Of a stretch of 62,501 nucleotides of DNA, positions 51,108-59,504 are shown one piece after another (within the stretch, counting starts at the first letter, position 1; each line of letters opens with the position of its first letter). The notes below the pieces were generated by a model. That model was not told the DNA's origin. It saw only the letters and a list, made by a program, of their open reading frames with translations, and searched no databases. The DNA is from Vicinamibacteria bacterium (GTDB lineage Bacteria; Acidobacteriota; Vicinamibacteria; Fen-336; JAGNNV01): the NCBI GenBank assembly GCA_019694155.1, contig JAIBCN010000204.1, positions 1-62,501 on the forward strand, given 5' to 3'. Made by a program: the position numbers and the translations under genes.

Positions 51108-51911
51108 ATGATCAACGTTCTTCTCATCGGCGACATCGTCGGCTCGCCCGGGCGCGCCATCCTGAAGCAGGCGCTGCCGAAGATCATGCGCAAGCGCGCC
51201 ATCGATTACTGCATCGCGAATGCCGAGAACCTGGCGGGCGGCAATGGGGTCACCCGCGAGCTCGCGGAGGAGCTTCTGGGCCTCGGGGTCAACTGCCTGA
51301 CTTCGGGGAACCATATCTGGGACAAGCGCGAGATCATGCCCATCATGGACGTGTTCCCGCAGCTCCTCAGGCCCGCGAACTATCCCGTGGGCCAGCCCGG
51401 CAAGGGACACCACGTCGGGAAGAGCCGCACGGGCGTGAAGGTGGCGACGCTCAACCTCTCGGGCCGCGTGTTCATGAACGGCGCCATCGACGACCCCTTC
51501 ACCATCGGCCGCAGGATCGCCGAGGAGCTCCGCAAGGAGACGCCGGTCATCCTCGTGGACATGCACGCGGAGACCACCTCGGAAAAGGCGGCCATGGGTT
51601 TCTTCATGGACGGCCTCGCCTCCGTGGTGGTGGGCACGCACACCCACGTTCCCACCTGCGATCACCGGATCCTGCCGAAGGGGACCGCGTACTGCACGGA
51701 CATCGGCATGACCGGCCCCTACGACTCCGTGATCGGCGTGGAGAAGGACATCATCATCAAGCGCTTCGTGGACGGCCTCCCCGCGAAGTTCGAGACCGCC
51801 AAGGGCGACCCCCGCTTCGCCGCCGTGGTGGTGGCGATCGACGAGGATACCGGCCGCGCGGCCTCCATCGACCGCATGTTCCTCACGGAAACGGAAGTTC
51901 TCTCGCTCTAG
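51108..51911 (+). CDS. YmdB-family metallophosphodiesterase
   Basis: The 267-residue protein carries the family features LLIGDIVGSPGRAILKQALP, ANAENLAGGNGVTRELAEEL, LTSGNHIWDKREI, VILVDMHAETTSEKAAMGFF and VVGTHTHVPTCDHRILPKGT. The final stretch AYCTDIGMTGPYDSVIG completes the pattern. YmdB-like enzymes hydrolyse 2',3'-cyclic or 3',5'-cyclic nucleotides with a di-iron or dimanganese centre, and are widespread in bacteria. The length fits. The cyclic-nucleotide link with the CNB protein at 38908 is only suggestive. Confidence 0.93.
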   Translation: MINVLLIGDIVGSPGRAILKQALPKIMRKRAIDYCIANAENLAGGNGVTRELAEELLGLGVNCLTSGNHIWDKREIMPIMDVFPQLLRPANYPVGQPGKGHHVGKSRTGVKVATLNLSGRVFMNGAIDDPFTIGRRIAEELRKETPVILVDMHAETTSEKAAMGFFMDGLASVVVGTHTHVPTCDHRILPKGTAYCTDIGMTGPYDSVIGVEKDIIIKRFVDGLPAKFETAKGDPRFAAVVVAIDEDTGRAASIDRMFLTETEVLSL

Positions 51912-51938
51912 CCGCTTTCCTTCTCAGGCTCCCCGAAG

Positions 51939-53570
51939 ATGACGACCCGGCGAAATCCGCCTCCCGGCGCGCGGCCTCCCGCCCAGGGCCGGCCCCTGCG
52001 GGAGCGCCTGCAGTCGACCTTGTTCGAGCCGCCCGCTCCCCAGGTCGAGGCGCCCGCCGAAGCCCTCGTGCCTCCGCCCGCGCCTCGCCCGGACGGCGCG
52101 CGCGTTCCCATCTCCATCAGCGAGCTCACCGATCGTCTCGGCCGGCATCTTTCGACGGCCTTCTCCTCGGTGTGCGTGATGGGTGAAGTCTCGAAGGTGA
52201 CTCTGGCCTCGAACGGCCACGCCTACTTCACCCTCAAGGACGCGGGCTCCACTCTCGACGCCATCCTCTGGGCGAGCCAGAAGGAAGCGGTGGCCGTGCA
52301 GCCGAAGCTCGGTCTGCGCGTGGTGGCGACGGGCGCCATCCGCGTCTTCGCGCCCCAGGGCCGTTACTCGCTGCACGTCGAGACCCTCGACCTCGTGGGC
52401 GTGGGGGATCTGCAGCGCGCGCTCGAGGCGCTCAAGGCCCGTCTGTCCGCAGAGGGTCTTTTCGCTGAAGCCCGCAAGCGCGCGCTCCCCACCCTCGTGC
52501 GCACGGTCGGGGTGGTGACGTCGCCCACGGGAGCGGTGCGCCAGGATATCGAGCAGACTCTCTCCCGGGGCGGGGCGCGCGTGCGCGTGCTCATCTCTCC
52601 TACTCGCGTGCAGGGCGAGGGCGCCGCTCCCGAGATCGCCGCCGCTATCGCCCTGCTCTCCGGGCGTGGCGACGTCGACGTCATCATCGTGGCCCGGGGC
52701 GGGGGCAGCATCGAAGACCTCTGGCCCTTCAACGAGGAGGTCGTGGCCCGGGCCATCGCGGCCTCCCTCCCGCCCGTGATCTCCGCGGTCGGGCACGAGA
52801 CGGACTTCACGGTCTCCGACTTCGTGGCCGACGTGCGGGCGGCCACGCCCTCGGTGGCCGCGGGCATGGTCGTCGACATCCAGCGCGGCGCCGCATCGCG
52901 CACCGGGACCGCGAGCGCCGCCCTTCTGCGCGCCATCGAAGCCAGCCGCGAGCGCTGGCGCCGCCGCCTCGACGCGGTGTCCACCCATCGCGTGATGGAG
53001 CGCGAACGCACCAAGCTCGAACGGCTGCGGGGCCGCCTCGCCGCCTCGTTCTCGCGCGCTCGCGTCGCCGTGGACCGGCGGCAGGCCCTGCGCACTTCGG
53101 CCTTCCGGGACCTCGCGACCCGCTGTGAGGCCCAGGCGCCCAAGGAAGTCTTCGGCCGCGCCCACGCCCGGTTGGACCGCGCCCTGCTTTCCATGAGCGC
53201 TTTCGTCGCGGCGCAGATGGACCGCCGAAAAGCGCGCGCCGTCCGGTCCTTCGAGTCGAGGGCGCTGCGCGACGCGCCGGCCCGCCTGGCTCTCCTGGCC
53301 CGCCGCTTTTCCCAGGGGCTGAACGGCCTCGTGCGGGGCATCCGGCCCGCGGTTTCGGGGCGGAGGACGAGCCTGGGCGAGGCCGCGGCGAAGCTCGACG
53401 CGCTTTCGCCTCTCGCCGTGCTCGGGCGCGGATACGCTCTCGCCACCACCCCCGAGGGGCGTATTCTTCTCTCCGCTACCGACGTGTCGCCCGGAGACGC
53501 GGTAGTGGTCCGGCTCTCCAGAGGGCGCCTGCGGACCACGGTGACCGGGCGGGATGAGGAGATTTCTTGA
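51939..53570 (+). CDS. xseA: Exodeoxyribonuclease VII large subunit
   Basis: The 543-residue protein has a ~65-residue Pro/Arg-rich extension before the OB-fold (ISELTDRLGRHLSTAFSSVC, VMGEVSKVTLASNGHAYFTL, KDAGSTLDAILWASQ). The nuclease domain follows (VGVVTSPTGAVRQDIEQTLS, VRVLISPTRVQGEGAAPEIA, DVIIVARGGGSIEDLWPFNE, VGHETDFTVSDFVADVRAAT), then a coiled coil and VLGRGYALATTPEGRI at the end. With XseB it degrades single-stranded DNA to oligonucleotides. It overlaps xseB by four bases (TTGA). Confidence 0.96.
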   Translation: MTTRRNPPPGARPPAQGRPLRERLQSTLFEPPAPQVEAPAEALVPPPAPRPDGARVPISISELTDRLGRHLSTAFSSVCVMGEVSKVTLASNGHAYFTLKDAGSTLDAILWASQKEAVAVQPKLGLRVVATGAIRVFAPQGRYSLHVETLDLVGVGDLQRALEALKARLSAEGLFAEARKRALPTLVRTVGVVTSPTGAVRQDIEQTLSRGGARVRVLISPTRVQGEGAAPEIAAAIALLSGRGDVDVIIVARGGGSIEDLWPFNEEVVARAIAASLPPVISAVGHETDFTVSDFVADVRAATPSVAAGMVVDIQRGAASRTGTASAALLRAIEASRERWRRRLDAVSTHRVMERERTKLERLRGRLAASFSRARVAVDRRQALRTSAFRDLATRCEAQAPKEVFGRAHARLDRALLSMSAFVAAQMDRRKARAVRSFESRALRDAPARLALLARRFSQGLNGLVRGIRPAVSGRRTSLGEAAAKLDALSPLAVLGRGYALATTPEGRILLSATDVSPGDAVVVRLSRGRLRTTVTGRDEEIS

Positions 53571-53818
53571 GCGTGGCCCCGGACCAGGAAGCAAGAGAGT
53601 CGTTCGAGGCGGCGCTCGCCCGCCTCGAGCAGATCGCGCTCGCGCTCGAAAAAGGCGACCTGTCTCTCGAGGAGTCGCTCAAGCTCTACGAGGAGGGCAT
53701 CGCCCGGGCAAGGTTGTGCCAGGAGCGGCTCGAGGAAGCGGAGTCGAAGATCGAGGTGCTTTCGCAGGACGCGCGCCGCGTCCTCGACCGGGCGGCGAAA
53801 GTCGAGCCGCCCCGCTGA
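53567..53818 (+). CDS. xseB: Exodeoxyribonuclease VII small subunit
   Basis: The 83-residue helical subunit binds the coiled coil of XseA. It shows FEAALARLEQIALALEKGDL, SLEESLKLYEEGIARARLCQ and LEEAESKIEVLSQDA, the entire family signature. The start is TTG at 53567 (GAGGAG lies upstream), overlapping the xseA stop. GTG 53573 is a second choice. It is 23 bases before the prenyl synthase start. Confidence 0.93.
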   Translation: MSVAPDQEARESFEAALARLEQIALALEKGDLSLEESLKLYEEGIARARLCQERLEEAESKIEVLSQDARRVLDRAAKVEPPR

Positions 53819-53841
53819 AGGGGATCGCGGAGAGAGAGCGC

Positions 53842-54729
53842 TTGGATCCAACCCTTGACGAGTTCAAGTCGCTGGTCGACCTGTCCCTCGATCGCTACCT
53901 TCCGAAAGAGCCCGCCTGGCCCGAGCGTGTTCACGCCGCCATGCGCTACTCGATCTTCGCCGGGGGCAAGCGCATCCGGCCCCTGCTCTGCCTCGCCGCC
54001 GCGCATGCGGCGGGGGGAGCCGCGGGGCGTGAGCGGGCCCTCTCGTTTGCCTGCGCCGTCGAGCTCATCCACACGTTCTCGCTCATCCACGACGACCTCC
54101 CCTCGATGGACGACGACGACCTCCGCCGCGGCCGTCCCACCTGCCACAAGGCCTTTGACGAAGCGACGGCCATTCTCGCGGGCGACGCCCTGCAGACCCT
54201 GGCCTTCGAGATCATCGCGACCGACCCGGCGGGCATCGAGAACCCCGCGCTCGTCCTCGAGGCCCTGACCGTGCTCGCCCGCGCGTGCGGCACCGCGGGC
54301 CTCATCGGCGGGCAGATGGACGACCTCAAGTACGAAGGCATCCCCGCGACTCCCGCCGACCTCGAACGCATCCACCGGACCAAGACCGGGGCCCTCATCG
54401 TGGCGACCGTGGTGGGCGGAGGCCTGCTGGCGGGCGGGACGCCGGACCGGGTCACGGCGCTTCGCGCCTTCGCCGAACCCATCGGCCTCGCCTTCCAGAT
54501 CGTGGACGACATCCTCGATGTGAGCGGCGATGCCGCCGCGCTGGGTAAGACGCCGGGCAAGGATGCGAAGTCGGGCAAGGCCACCTGGGTCGCTCTTCAC
54601 GGCCTCGAGGCCTCGAAGCAGCGCGCGGCCGACCTTCACGCTCAGGCCCTCGAGGCTCTCCACTCGTTCGGATCCGAGGCTTCTCTCCTGCGCGATCTCG
54701 CCTCCCGGATCATCCACCGGGTCTCTTGA
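53842..54729 (+). CDS. ispA: Polyprenyl (farnesyl/geranylgeranyl) diphosphate synthase
   Basis: The 295-residue enzyme condenses isopentenyl diphosphate with allylic diphosphates. Both Asp-rich motifs are present: HDDLPSMDDDDLRRGRPTCH (FARM, DDxxxxD) and QIVDDILDVSGDAAALGKTP (SARM), plus FAGGKRIRPLLCLAAAHAAG and LIGGQMDDLKYEG. The start is TTG at 53842 with GGAGAGAG upstream, and no ATG occurs at this place. The FARM and the residues five before it fit a short-chain product, but chain length is not fixed by sequence alone. The gene order xseA-xseB-ispA is widespread. Confidence 0.92.
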   Translation: MDPTLDEFKSLVDLSLDRYLPKEPAWPERVHAAMRYSIFAGGKRIRPLLCLAAAHAAGGAAGRERALSFACAVELIHTFSLIHDDLPSMDDDDLRRGRPTCHKAFDEATAILAGDALQTLAFEIIATDPAGIENPALVLEALTVLARACGTAGLIGGQMDDLKYEGIPATPADLERIHRTKTGALIVATVVGGGLLAGGTPDRVTALRAFAEPIGLAFQIVDDILDVSGDAAALGKTPGKDAKSGKATWVALHGLEASKQRAADLHAQALEALHSFGSEASLLRDLASRIIHRVS

Positions 54730-55499
54730 GTCCGACCCGCCGCCGCCTCGACCTCGAGATCGTCCGGCGCGGCCTCGCTCCTTCGCGGGAGCGCGCCCAG
54801 GCGCTGATCCTCGCCGGCCGCGTGCGGGTCTTCGCGGTGGAGCGGCCGAAGGCCGGGGCCCAGGTGACCGAGGCAACACTGATCGAGGTGGATGGGGAAG
54901 AAGCCTGGGTCTCGCGCGGCGCGCACAAGCTGCTCGGCGCTCTCGATGCCTTCAAGGTGAACTGCGAAGGACGCGTCTGCGTCGACATCGGAAGCTCGAC
55001 GGGCGGCTTCACGGAAGTGCTTCTCGCGCGCGGCGCCCGGCGGGTCTACGCGTTCGACAGCGGCGTGGGCCAGCTTCACGAACGCCTGCGCCAGGACCCC
55101 CGCGTCATCCTGAGTGAACGGACGAACGCCCGCCACCTCGCGCCCGACGCGCTGCCCGAGAAGCCGACACTCGCCACCATGGACGTCTCCTTCATCTCGA
55201 TCCTGAAGATCCTTCCCGCCCTCGCCGGGCTTCTCGCCGAGGGGGCCGATCTCGTCTCGCTGGTGAAGCCGCAGTTCGAGGCCGGCCGCGCCGACGTGGC
55301 GAGCGGAGGTATCGTCCGCGACGAGGCCGTGCACGCGCGGGTGATGCTCGCGGTGGCGGAGGGCGCGCAGGATCTCGGCTTCGACGTGAAGGCGGTCTGT
55401 CGTTCGCCGATCGACGGGACTTCGGGGAACCGCGAGTTCTTCCTGCACGCGACCTCGCCCGTCGCCGCGGGTGGCGGGGCTTCTTCCGGTCTGACATGA
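54726..55499 (+). CDS. tlyA: TlyA-family rRNA 2'-O-methyltransferase (S4 + FtsJ)
   Basis: The 257-residue protein has an N-terminal S4 RNA-binding domain (RRLDLEIVRRGLAPSRERAQ, ALILAGRVRVFAVERPKAGA) and an FtsJ-like methyltransferase domain (VCVDIGSSTGGFTEVLLARG, RVYAFDSGVGQLHERLRQDP, SLVKPQFEAGRADV). It methylates ribosomal RNA (C1409 of 16S and C1920 of 23S in mycobacteria). The start is TTG at 54726, overlapping the ispA stop by four bases. The usual neighbours (dxs before, recN after nadK) are absent here. Confidence 0.93.
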   Translation: MSPTRRRLDLEIVRRGLAPSRERAQALILAGRVRVFAVERPKAGAQVTEATLIEVDGEEAWVSRGAHKLLGALDAFKVNCEGRVCVDIGSSTGGFTEVLLARGARRVYAFDSGVGQLHERLRQDPRVILSERTNARHLAPDALPEKPTLATMDVSFISILKILPALAGLLAEGADLVSLVKPQFEAGRADVASGGIVRDEAVHARVMLAVAEGAQDLGFDVKAVCRSPIDGTSGNREFFLHATSPVAAGGGASSGLT

Positions 55500-55506
55500 T
55501 GGCGTC

Positions 55507-56331
55507 ATGAAGGTCGCACTGATCACGCGCGACGATCTGCCCGAAAGCGATCCCACGCGCCTCAAGGTGGTGAAGGTCCTCCAGGATCTCGGGGCCGAAC
55601 TCGTGGAGAAGAAGACCCGCGGCGCCATCGATGCCGTGGTGGTTCTGGGCGGCGACGGCACTCTGCTGCGCGCGGTGCAGCGTGTCTCCACCGAGGACAC
55701 CCCCATCCTCGGCGTCAACCTCGGGTCTCTAGGCTTCCTCACGGAGATCACGAGCGACGAGGTGGAGGGCGCGCTCCAGACGCTCATCTCCGGCGACTAC
55801 GCCTACTCCTGGCGTTCCATGCTGAATGCCACCCTCGTTCGCGGGGACGATCACGAGCCCCTCGTCCACCAGGGACTGAACGACGTCACCATCGCGAAGG
55901 CATCCACAGTGTCGAGAATCGTGGAGTTCACGGTCTCCGTGGGCAACAAGTTCGTCTCCGAATTCCGGGCCGACGGCCTCATCGTCTCCTCGCCCACGGG
56001 GTCCACCGCCTACAACCTCGCGGCGGGAGGTCCCATCCTGCATCCCCTGCTCGACGCGGTGGTCCTCACCCCCATCTGCCCGCACATGCTCTCGTACCGT
56101 CCCCTCGTGATCCCCGCGAGCACCCCGGTGCGAATCCGGGTTCGCTCGTCCACCTCCCCCGTCCACGTGACGGTGGACGGTCAGTGGAGCCGGGAGGTCC
56201 TGCCGGCCGACGAACTCGTCGTCAGCATGGGAAAGCGGCGGCTGAAGCTCGTGACCTCGCCCGCGCGCGACTACTTCGAGGTGCTTCGCACCAAGCTGAA
56301 GTGGGGCGACGCTCCCAAGCTCAGGGGTTGA
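55507..56331 (+). CDS. nadK: NAD kinase
   Basis: The 274-residue enzyme phosphorylates NAD+ to NADP+ with ATP. The key motifs are AVVVLGGDGTLLRAVQRVST (GGDG), ILGVNLGSLGFLTEITSDEV and FRADGLIVSSPTGSTAYNLA (catalytic region), with VTVDGQWSREVLPADELVVS near the end. It follows tlyA by 7 bases in the same direction. Its stop overlaps the 3' end of the convergent membrane protein gene by 11 bases. Confidence 0.96.
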   Translation: MKVALITRDDLPESDPTRLKVVKVLQDLGAELVEKKTRGAIDAVVVLGGDGTLLRAVQRVSTEDTPILGVNLGSLGFLTEITSDEVEGALQTLISGDYAYSWRSMLNATLVRGDDHEPLVHQGLNDVTIAKASTVSRIVEFTVSVGNKFVSEFRADGLIVSSPTGSTAYNLAAGGPILHPLLDAVVLTPICPHMLSYRPLVIPASTPVRIRVRSSTSPVHVTVDGQWSREVLPADELVVSMGKRRLKLVTSPARDYFEVLRTKLKWGDAPKLRG

Positions 56332-57961
56332 TCGTGGTCGTCCGGGCTTCGACCCGCCCGAGCCGCAGGTCGCCCGTCTGCGCGCGCAGCGAAAGCTCTT
56401 CGCCAGGCGCCAGCTGAACCGGCGTCGTCACGTCGAACTCGCCGGATGAGGCGATGGAGGTCGAGCCAGAAGGCGTGTCGATCCGAAGAATGCCGTCGAG
56501 CGAACCGGTGAGGCGCACGCTTCTCAACCCCGAAGAACCCGCCCGGAAGGCGACCGCGTCGCCCGGGTGAGTGAGGGAGATCCAGCCTCCCGCGATCCGC
56601 GCCCCCCGCTCGAGCCGAACGTCGCGCACGAGCGGCGCGCCGCTGATGCGGAGCCCGCCCGGCGTCCCCTCGATGAGCGACCCCTGGGGACCGAAGGGAA
56701 CGAAGCGATGCAGGCGCAGGCGGACCCGGCGCCCTTCGATTTCCGGGACGCCCTGGGTGACCACACCCTCCCGCACCGCGAAAGCGATGGGGGAATCGGC
56801 CCAGGCCCACAACGCGGCCTCGAACTCCTGGCCGCGCTGGTGAAGCCGTTCCCAGCGGTAGTCGTAGGTCCATCCGCCCAGAAGCTGAACCGCGAAGGAG
56901 AAAAGACCGAGAACGGCGCCCGCTCTGGGCAGCGCGCCGAGGCCCTCGGGAAGGAAGAAGAAGAGGGCGGGGAGAGCATCGGTGAGAAGCCTTGGACCGA
57001 AGGACTCTCCACCGTGCCACTCGTTCCAGCAGCCCATGAACGCGAGGTGGACGCCTGCCGCGGCCATGAGAGCGCGCGCGAGCGGCCGGCGTCGCTGGCC
57101 GAAGAGGCCCCAGGCCGCGACGAGAGCTATGGGCGTGAAGATCAGCAGGCCGCGCGCGGGCGAGACGAGCAGGCCGGGAAGCGACCACGGCAGCGCCTCG
57201 AAGAAGCGGCCGCTCACTCCCGCGGGGCCGAACCTCCAGGGCGCGCCGAAGAAAGCGGCGTTGTACATGGCGACTGCACCCGCCGGGAGGCTGGCGATGG
57301 CAACAAGGCCGAGACTCCGCGCGCGCGCGCCGACGAGCAGATGGATGAAGAGGGCGCCGCACAGCGGGATCGCGGCGGGTCTGCAGGCGGCGGCGAGCGA
57401 GAGGGAAAGGGCCGCGAGCAGAGCCTTCGACCTCGAGGGCGAGCCCTCGAGCCCCTCGAGGGCGTCGATGGCGATCACCAGGAAGAGGAGCACCGCGGGG
57501 TGCTGCCACAGAGCCTGCGCGGTCGAGTAGACGCTGGTGCCGAGACCGAAGAGGAGGGCGGCGCCCAGAGCCAGGCCGGGCGGGGCGCGCCGGGCGAACG
57601 AGCGGGCGAGCAGCGATGTGGTGAGGGCCGCGAGAAAGGCGGCCGCGAGCTTTCCGGCCACCTGCAGGCCGGCGGGGCCGAGATCGAAGAAGACGCGGCA
57701 CGCCATGAAGAGGGGAGCCGCGAGAAGCGCGGGCAGCACGGGATAGATCGAAACGCGGCCGGAAGGGATGGCCCGCGTGAAAGGATCGGCGGCCGGATCT
57801 TCGGGGAGGATCACGGTGCCTCGCTCGACCAGGGCCCCCGCCGTTCGTTCCATCGCGTGGGTGTCGCCCGACCCGATGGCGCGGCCGTTCGCGACGAGAA
57901 CGCAGAACGAGAGGGCGAATGCGGCAAGGGCCACCGGCGTGGCCGGGCTCCTCGTCCTCAC
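56321..57961 (-). CDS. Polytopic membrane protein, possible GT-C-type glycosyltransferase
   Basis: The 546-residue protein has about ten hydrophobic segments in its first 370 residues (for example VALAAFALSFCVLVANG, ISIYPVLPALLAAPLFMAC-like, HPAVLLFLVIAIDALEG, LLIFTPIALVAAWGLF). A C-terminal extracytoplasmic beta-rich part of about 170 residues follows. The early GRAIGSGDTHAMERTAGALV carries an Asp in the place where GT-C enzymes have an acidic catalytic residue. I do not recognise a specific family. It starts with GTG overlapping the mltG stop by four bases (GTGA). It may be the third gene of the operon ruvX-mltG. Confidence 0.72.
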   Translation of the reverse strand: MRTRSPATPVALAAFALSFCVLVANGRAIGSGDTHAMERTAGALVERGTVILPEDPAADPFTRAIPSGRVSIYPVLPALLAAPLFMACRVFFDLGPAGLQVAGKLAAAFLAALTTSLLARSFARRAPPGLALGAALLFGLGTSVYSTAQALWQHPAVLLFLVIAIDALEGLEGSPSRSKALLAALSLSLAAACRPAAIPLCGALFIHLLVGARARSLGLVAIASLPAGAVAMYNAAFFGAPWRFGPAGVSGRFFEALPWSLPGLLVSPARGLLIFTPIALVAAWGLFGQRRRPLARALMAAAGVHLAFMGCWNEWHGGESFGPRLLTDALPALFFFLPEGLGALPRAGAVLGLFSFAVQLLGGWTYDYRWERLHQRGQEFEAALWAWADSPIAFAVREGVVTQGVPEIEGRRVRLRLHRFVPFGPQGSLIEGTPGGLRISGAPLVRDVRLERGARIAGGWISLTHPGDAVAFRAGSSGLRSVRLTGSLDGILRIDTPSGSTSIASSGEFDVTTPVQLAPGEELSLRAQTGDLRLGRVEARTTTINP

Positions 57962-59004
57962 CGGGACGGTGCGGGCGGCGATGCGGCCGGCTTCGCCGCC
58001 TTCAACGATCGCCGCCGCTGGAACTCGTCCACCGCCCGCTCGTGATCGCTGAGCCGTTTCGAGAAGACGTGGGTGCCGTCGTTGCGGCTCACGAAGTAGA
58101 GGTCTTCGGTCTTCTCCGGCTGGAGGACGGCGTTGAGCGCGGAGCGGCCGGGTGAGCCGATGGGGCCGGGGGGCAGGCCGGCGAAGCGGTACGTGTTGTA
58201 GGGAGACTCGTCCGAAAGGTCTACCTTGCGGATGTTGCCGTTGTACCGGCCGTCGAGCTTGAGCGCGTAGATCACGGTGGGGTCGGTCTGAAGCCTCATG
58301 CCGATGCGCAATCGGTTCAGGAACACCCCGGCGATCCGCGGCCGCTCCTCCGGCGCCGCCGTCTCGAGCTCCACGATGGAGGCGAGAGTCACGATCTGGC
58401 GCAGGGTGAGAGCCTGCCCTTCGATGGTGCGGCCTTCCGCGGTCAGCCCGAGATCGGCGAACACCCCGCGCGAGGACTTCACCATCTCCGCGATGAGCGC
58501 CGCTTCGCCAGCACCGTCCTTGAGGTCATAGGTTTCGGGGAAGAGGTACCCCTCGAGCGTCCGGGCTTCGGGGTCGAGGTCGGCGATGATCCCCGGGTCT
58601 TTGGCCGCCGTCAGGAAACCGCTGCCGCTGAGCCCCGCCCTGGCCGCGATCTCCGCCATGTCGAACATGTTCCGGCCTTCGGGGAACGTGATCTCGCGCC
58701 GCTCGACATCGCCCTCCACGATCTTCTGCTCGATGTCGAGAAGGGAATAGGGGCCCTCGAAGCGATAGCGCCCTGCCTTCATGCGCCCGCCGTCTCCGCG
58801 CATGCGTACGAGGAGGGCGAAGGCCCAGGGCCGCTTGATGAGGCCCGCGGCCATCAGCCGCTCCGCGATCCCCTGGGTGGAAGCACCGGGCGGCACCACC
58901 ACCTCGGCCGCGGGGCCGCCCAGAGGCGCTTCCGTCTCCATGCTCCACCACAGCCGCAGGCCGAGGCCCGCGAGCACGAGGAGGGCCGCGGCGCGAAGCT
59001 TCAT
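57958..59004 (-). CDS. mltG: Endolytic peptidoglycan transglycosylase MltG
   Basis: The 348-residue inner membrane protein has an N-terminal anchor (AALLVLAGLGLRLWWSM) and a LysM-like segment (VVVPPGASTQGIAERLMAAG). The YceG domain shows ITFPEGRNMFDMAEIAARAG, LEGYLFPETYDLKDG, LASIVELETAAPEERPRIAG with the catalytic Glu, LQTDPTVIYAL and ESPYNTYRFAGLPPGPIGSP. It cuts glycan strands and sets the end of chain growth. ATG 59004 overlaps the ruvX stop by four bases. A Pro/Arg-rich tail is slightly longer than in relatives. Confidence 0.95.
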   Translation of the reverse strand: MKLRAAALLVLAGLGLRLWWSMETEAPLGGPAAEVVVPPGASTQGIAERLMAAGLIKRPWAFALLVRMRGDGGRMKAGRYRFEGPYSLLDIEQKIVEGDVERREITFPEGRNMFDMAEIAARAGLSGSGFLTAAKDPGIIADLDPEARTLEGYLFPETYDLKDGAGEAALIAEMVKSSRGVFADLGLTAEGRTIEGQALTLRQIVTLASIVELETAAPEERPRIAGVFLNRLRIGMRLQTDPTVIYALKLDGRYNGNIRKVDLSDESPYNTYRFAGLPPGPIGSPGRSALNAVLQPEKTEDLYFVSRNDGTHVFSKRLSDHERAVDEFQRRRSLKAAKPAASPPAPSR

Positions 59005-59435
59005 GAGGGCGGACCCGTCTGGCCGTGGGCCCGGGCATCGAGCCAGGTTTGAAGGATCAGGACCGCCGCCATCTGGTCGATGATCTCCTTGCGCCGGGCC
59101 CGCGACATGTCGGCGGCGATGAGGGTGCGCTCGGCTTCCCGCGTGGTGAGCCTTTCGTCGAACATCTCCACCGGCACCTGGAGCCTCCGGCGCAGGACTT
59201 CCACGAACTCGTTGACCTTCGCGCTTTGGGGTCCTTCGGCGCCCCGCAGGGTGAGAGGCAGGCCGGCGATCACCCGGGTGACCCCGCGCTCCTTCACCAG
59301 GGCGGCGACCCGCATCGAGTCGGCCTTGGGGCCGCGCCTCGCGATGGTCTCCACCGGGGAGGCCAGGATCAGCCCTTCGTCCGAGCAGGCGACCCCGATG
59401 GTCCGGTCGCCGATATCGAGGGCCATGATCCGCAT
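59001..59435 (-). CDS. yqgF: Pre-16S rRNA nuclease YqgF/RuvX
   Basis: The 144-residue RNase-H-like fold shows RIMALDIGDRTIGVACSDEG at the start, AGLPLTLRGAEGPQSAKVNE in the middle and MFDERLTTREAERTLIAADM near the end. All the Asp/Glu active-site positions are in place. It matures the 5' end of 16S rRNA and was earlier described as a Holliday junction resolvase-like protein. ruvX/yqgF is coupled with mltG in many bacteria. It is divergent from the kinase gene with 69 bases between. Confidence 0.93.
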   Translation of the reverse strand: MRIMALDIGDRTIGVACSDEGLILASPVETIARRGPKADSMRVAALVKERGVTRVIAGLPLTLRGAEGPQSAKVNEFVEVLRRRLQVPVEMFDERLTTREAERTLIAADMSRARRKEIIDQMAAVLILQTWLDARAHGQTGPPS

Positions 59436-59504
59436 CGTTTTCAATCGCCGGGCAGTATACGGGCGCTCCCGTGCGTAGAATGTTCGGAAGGGAAACGCGA
59501 CACC

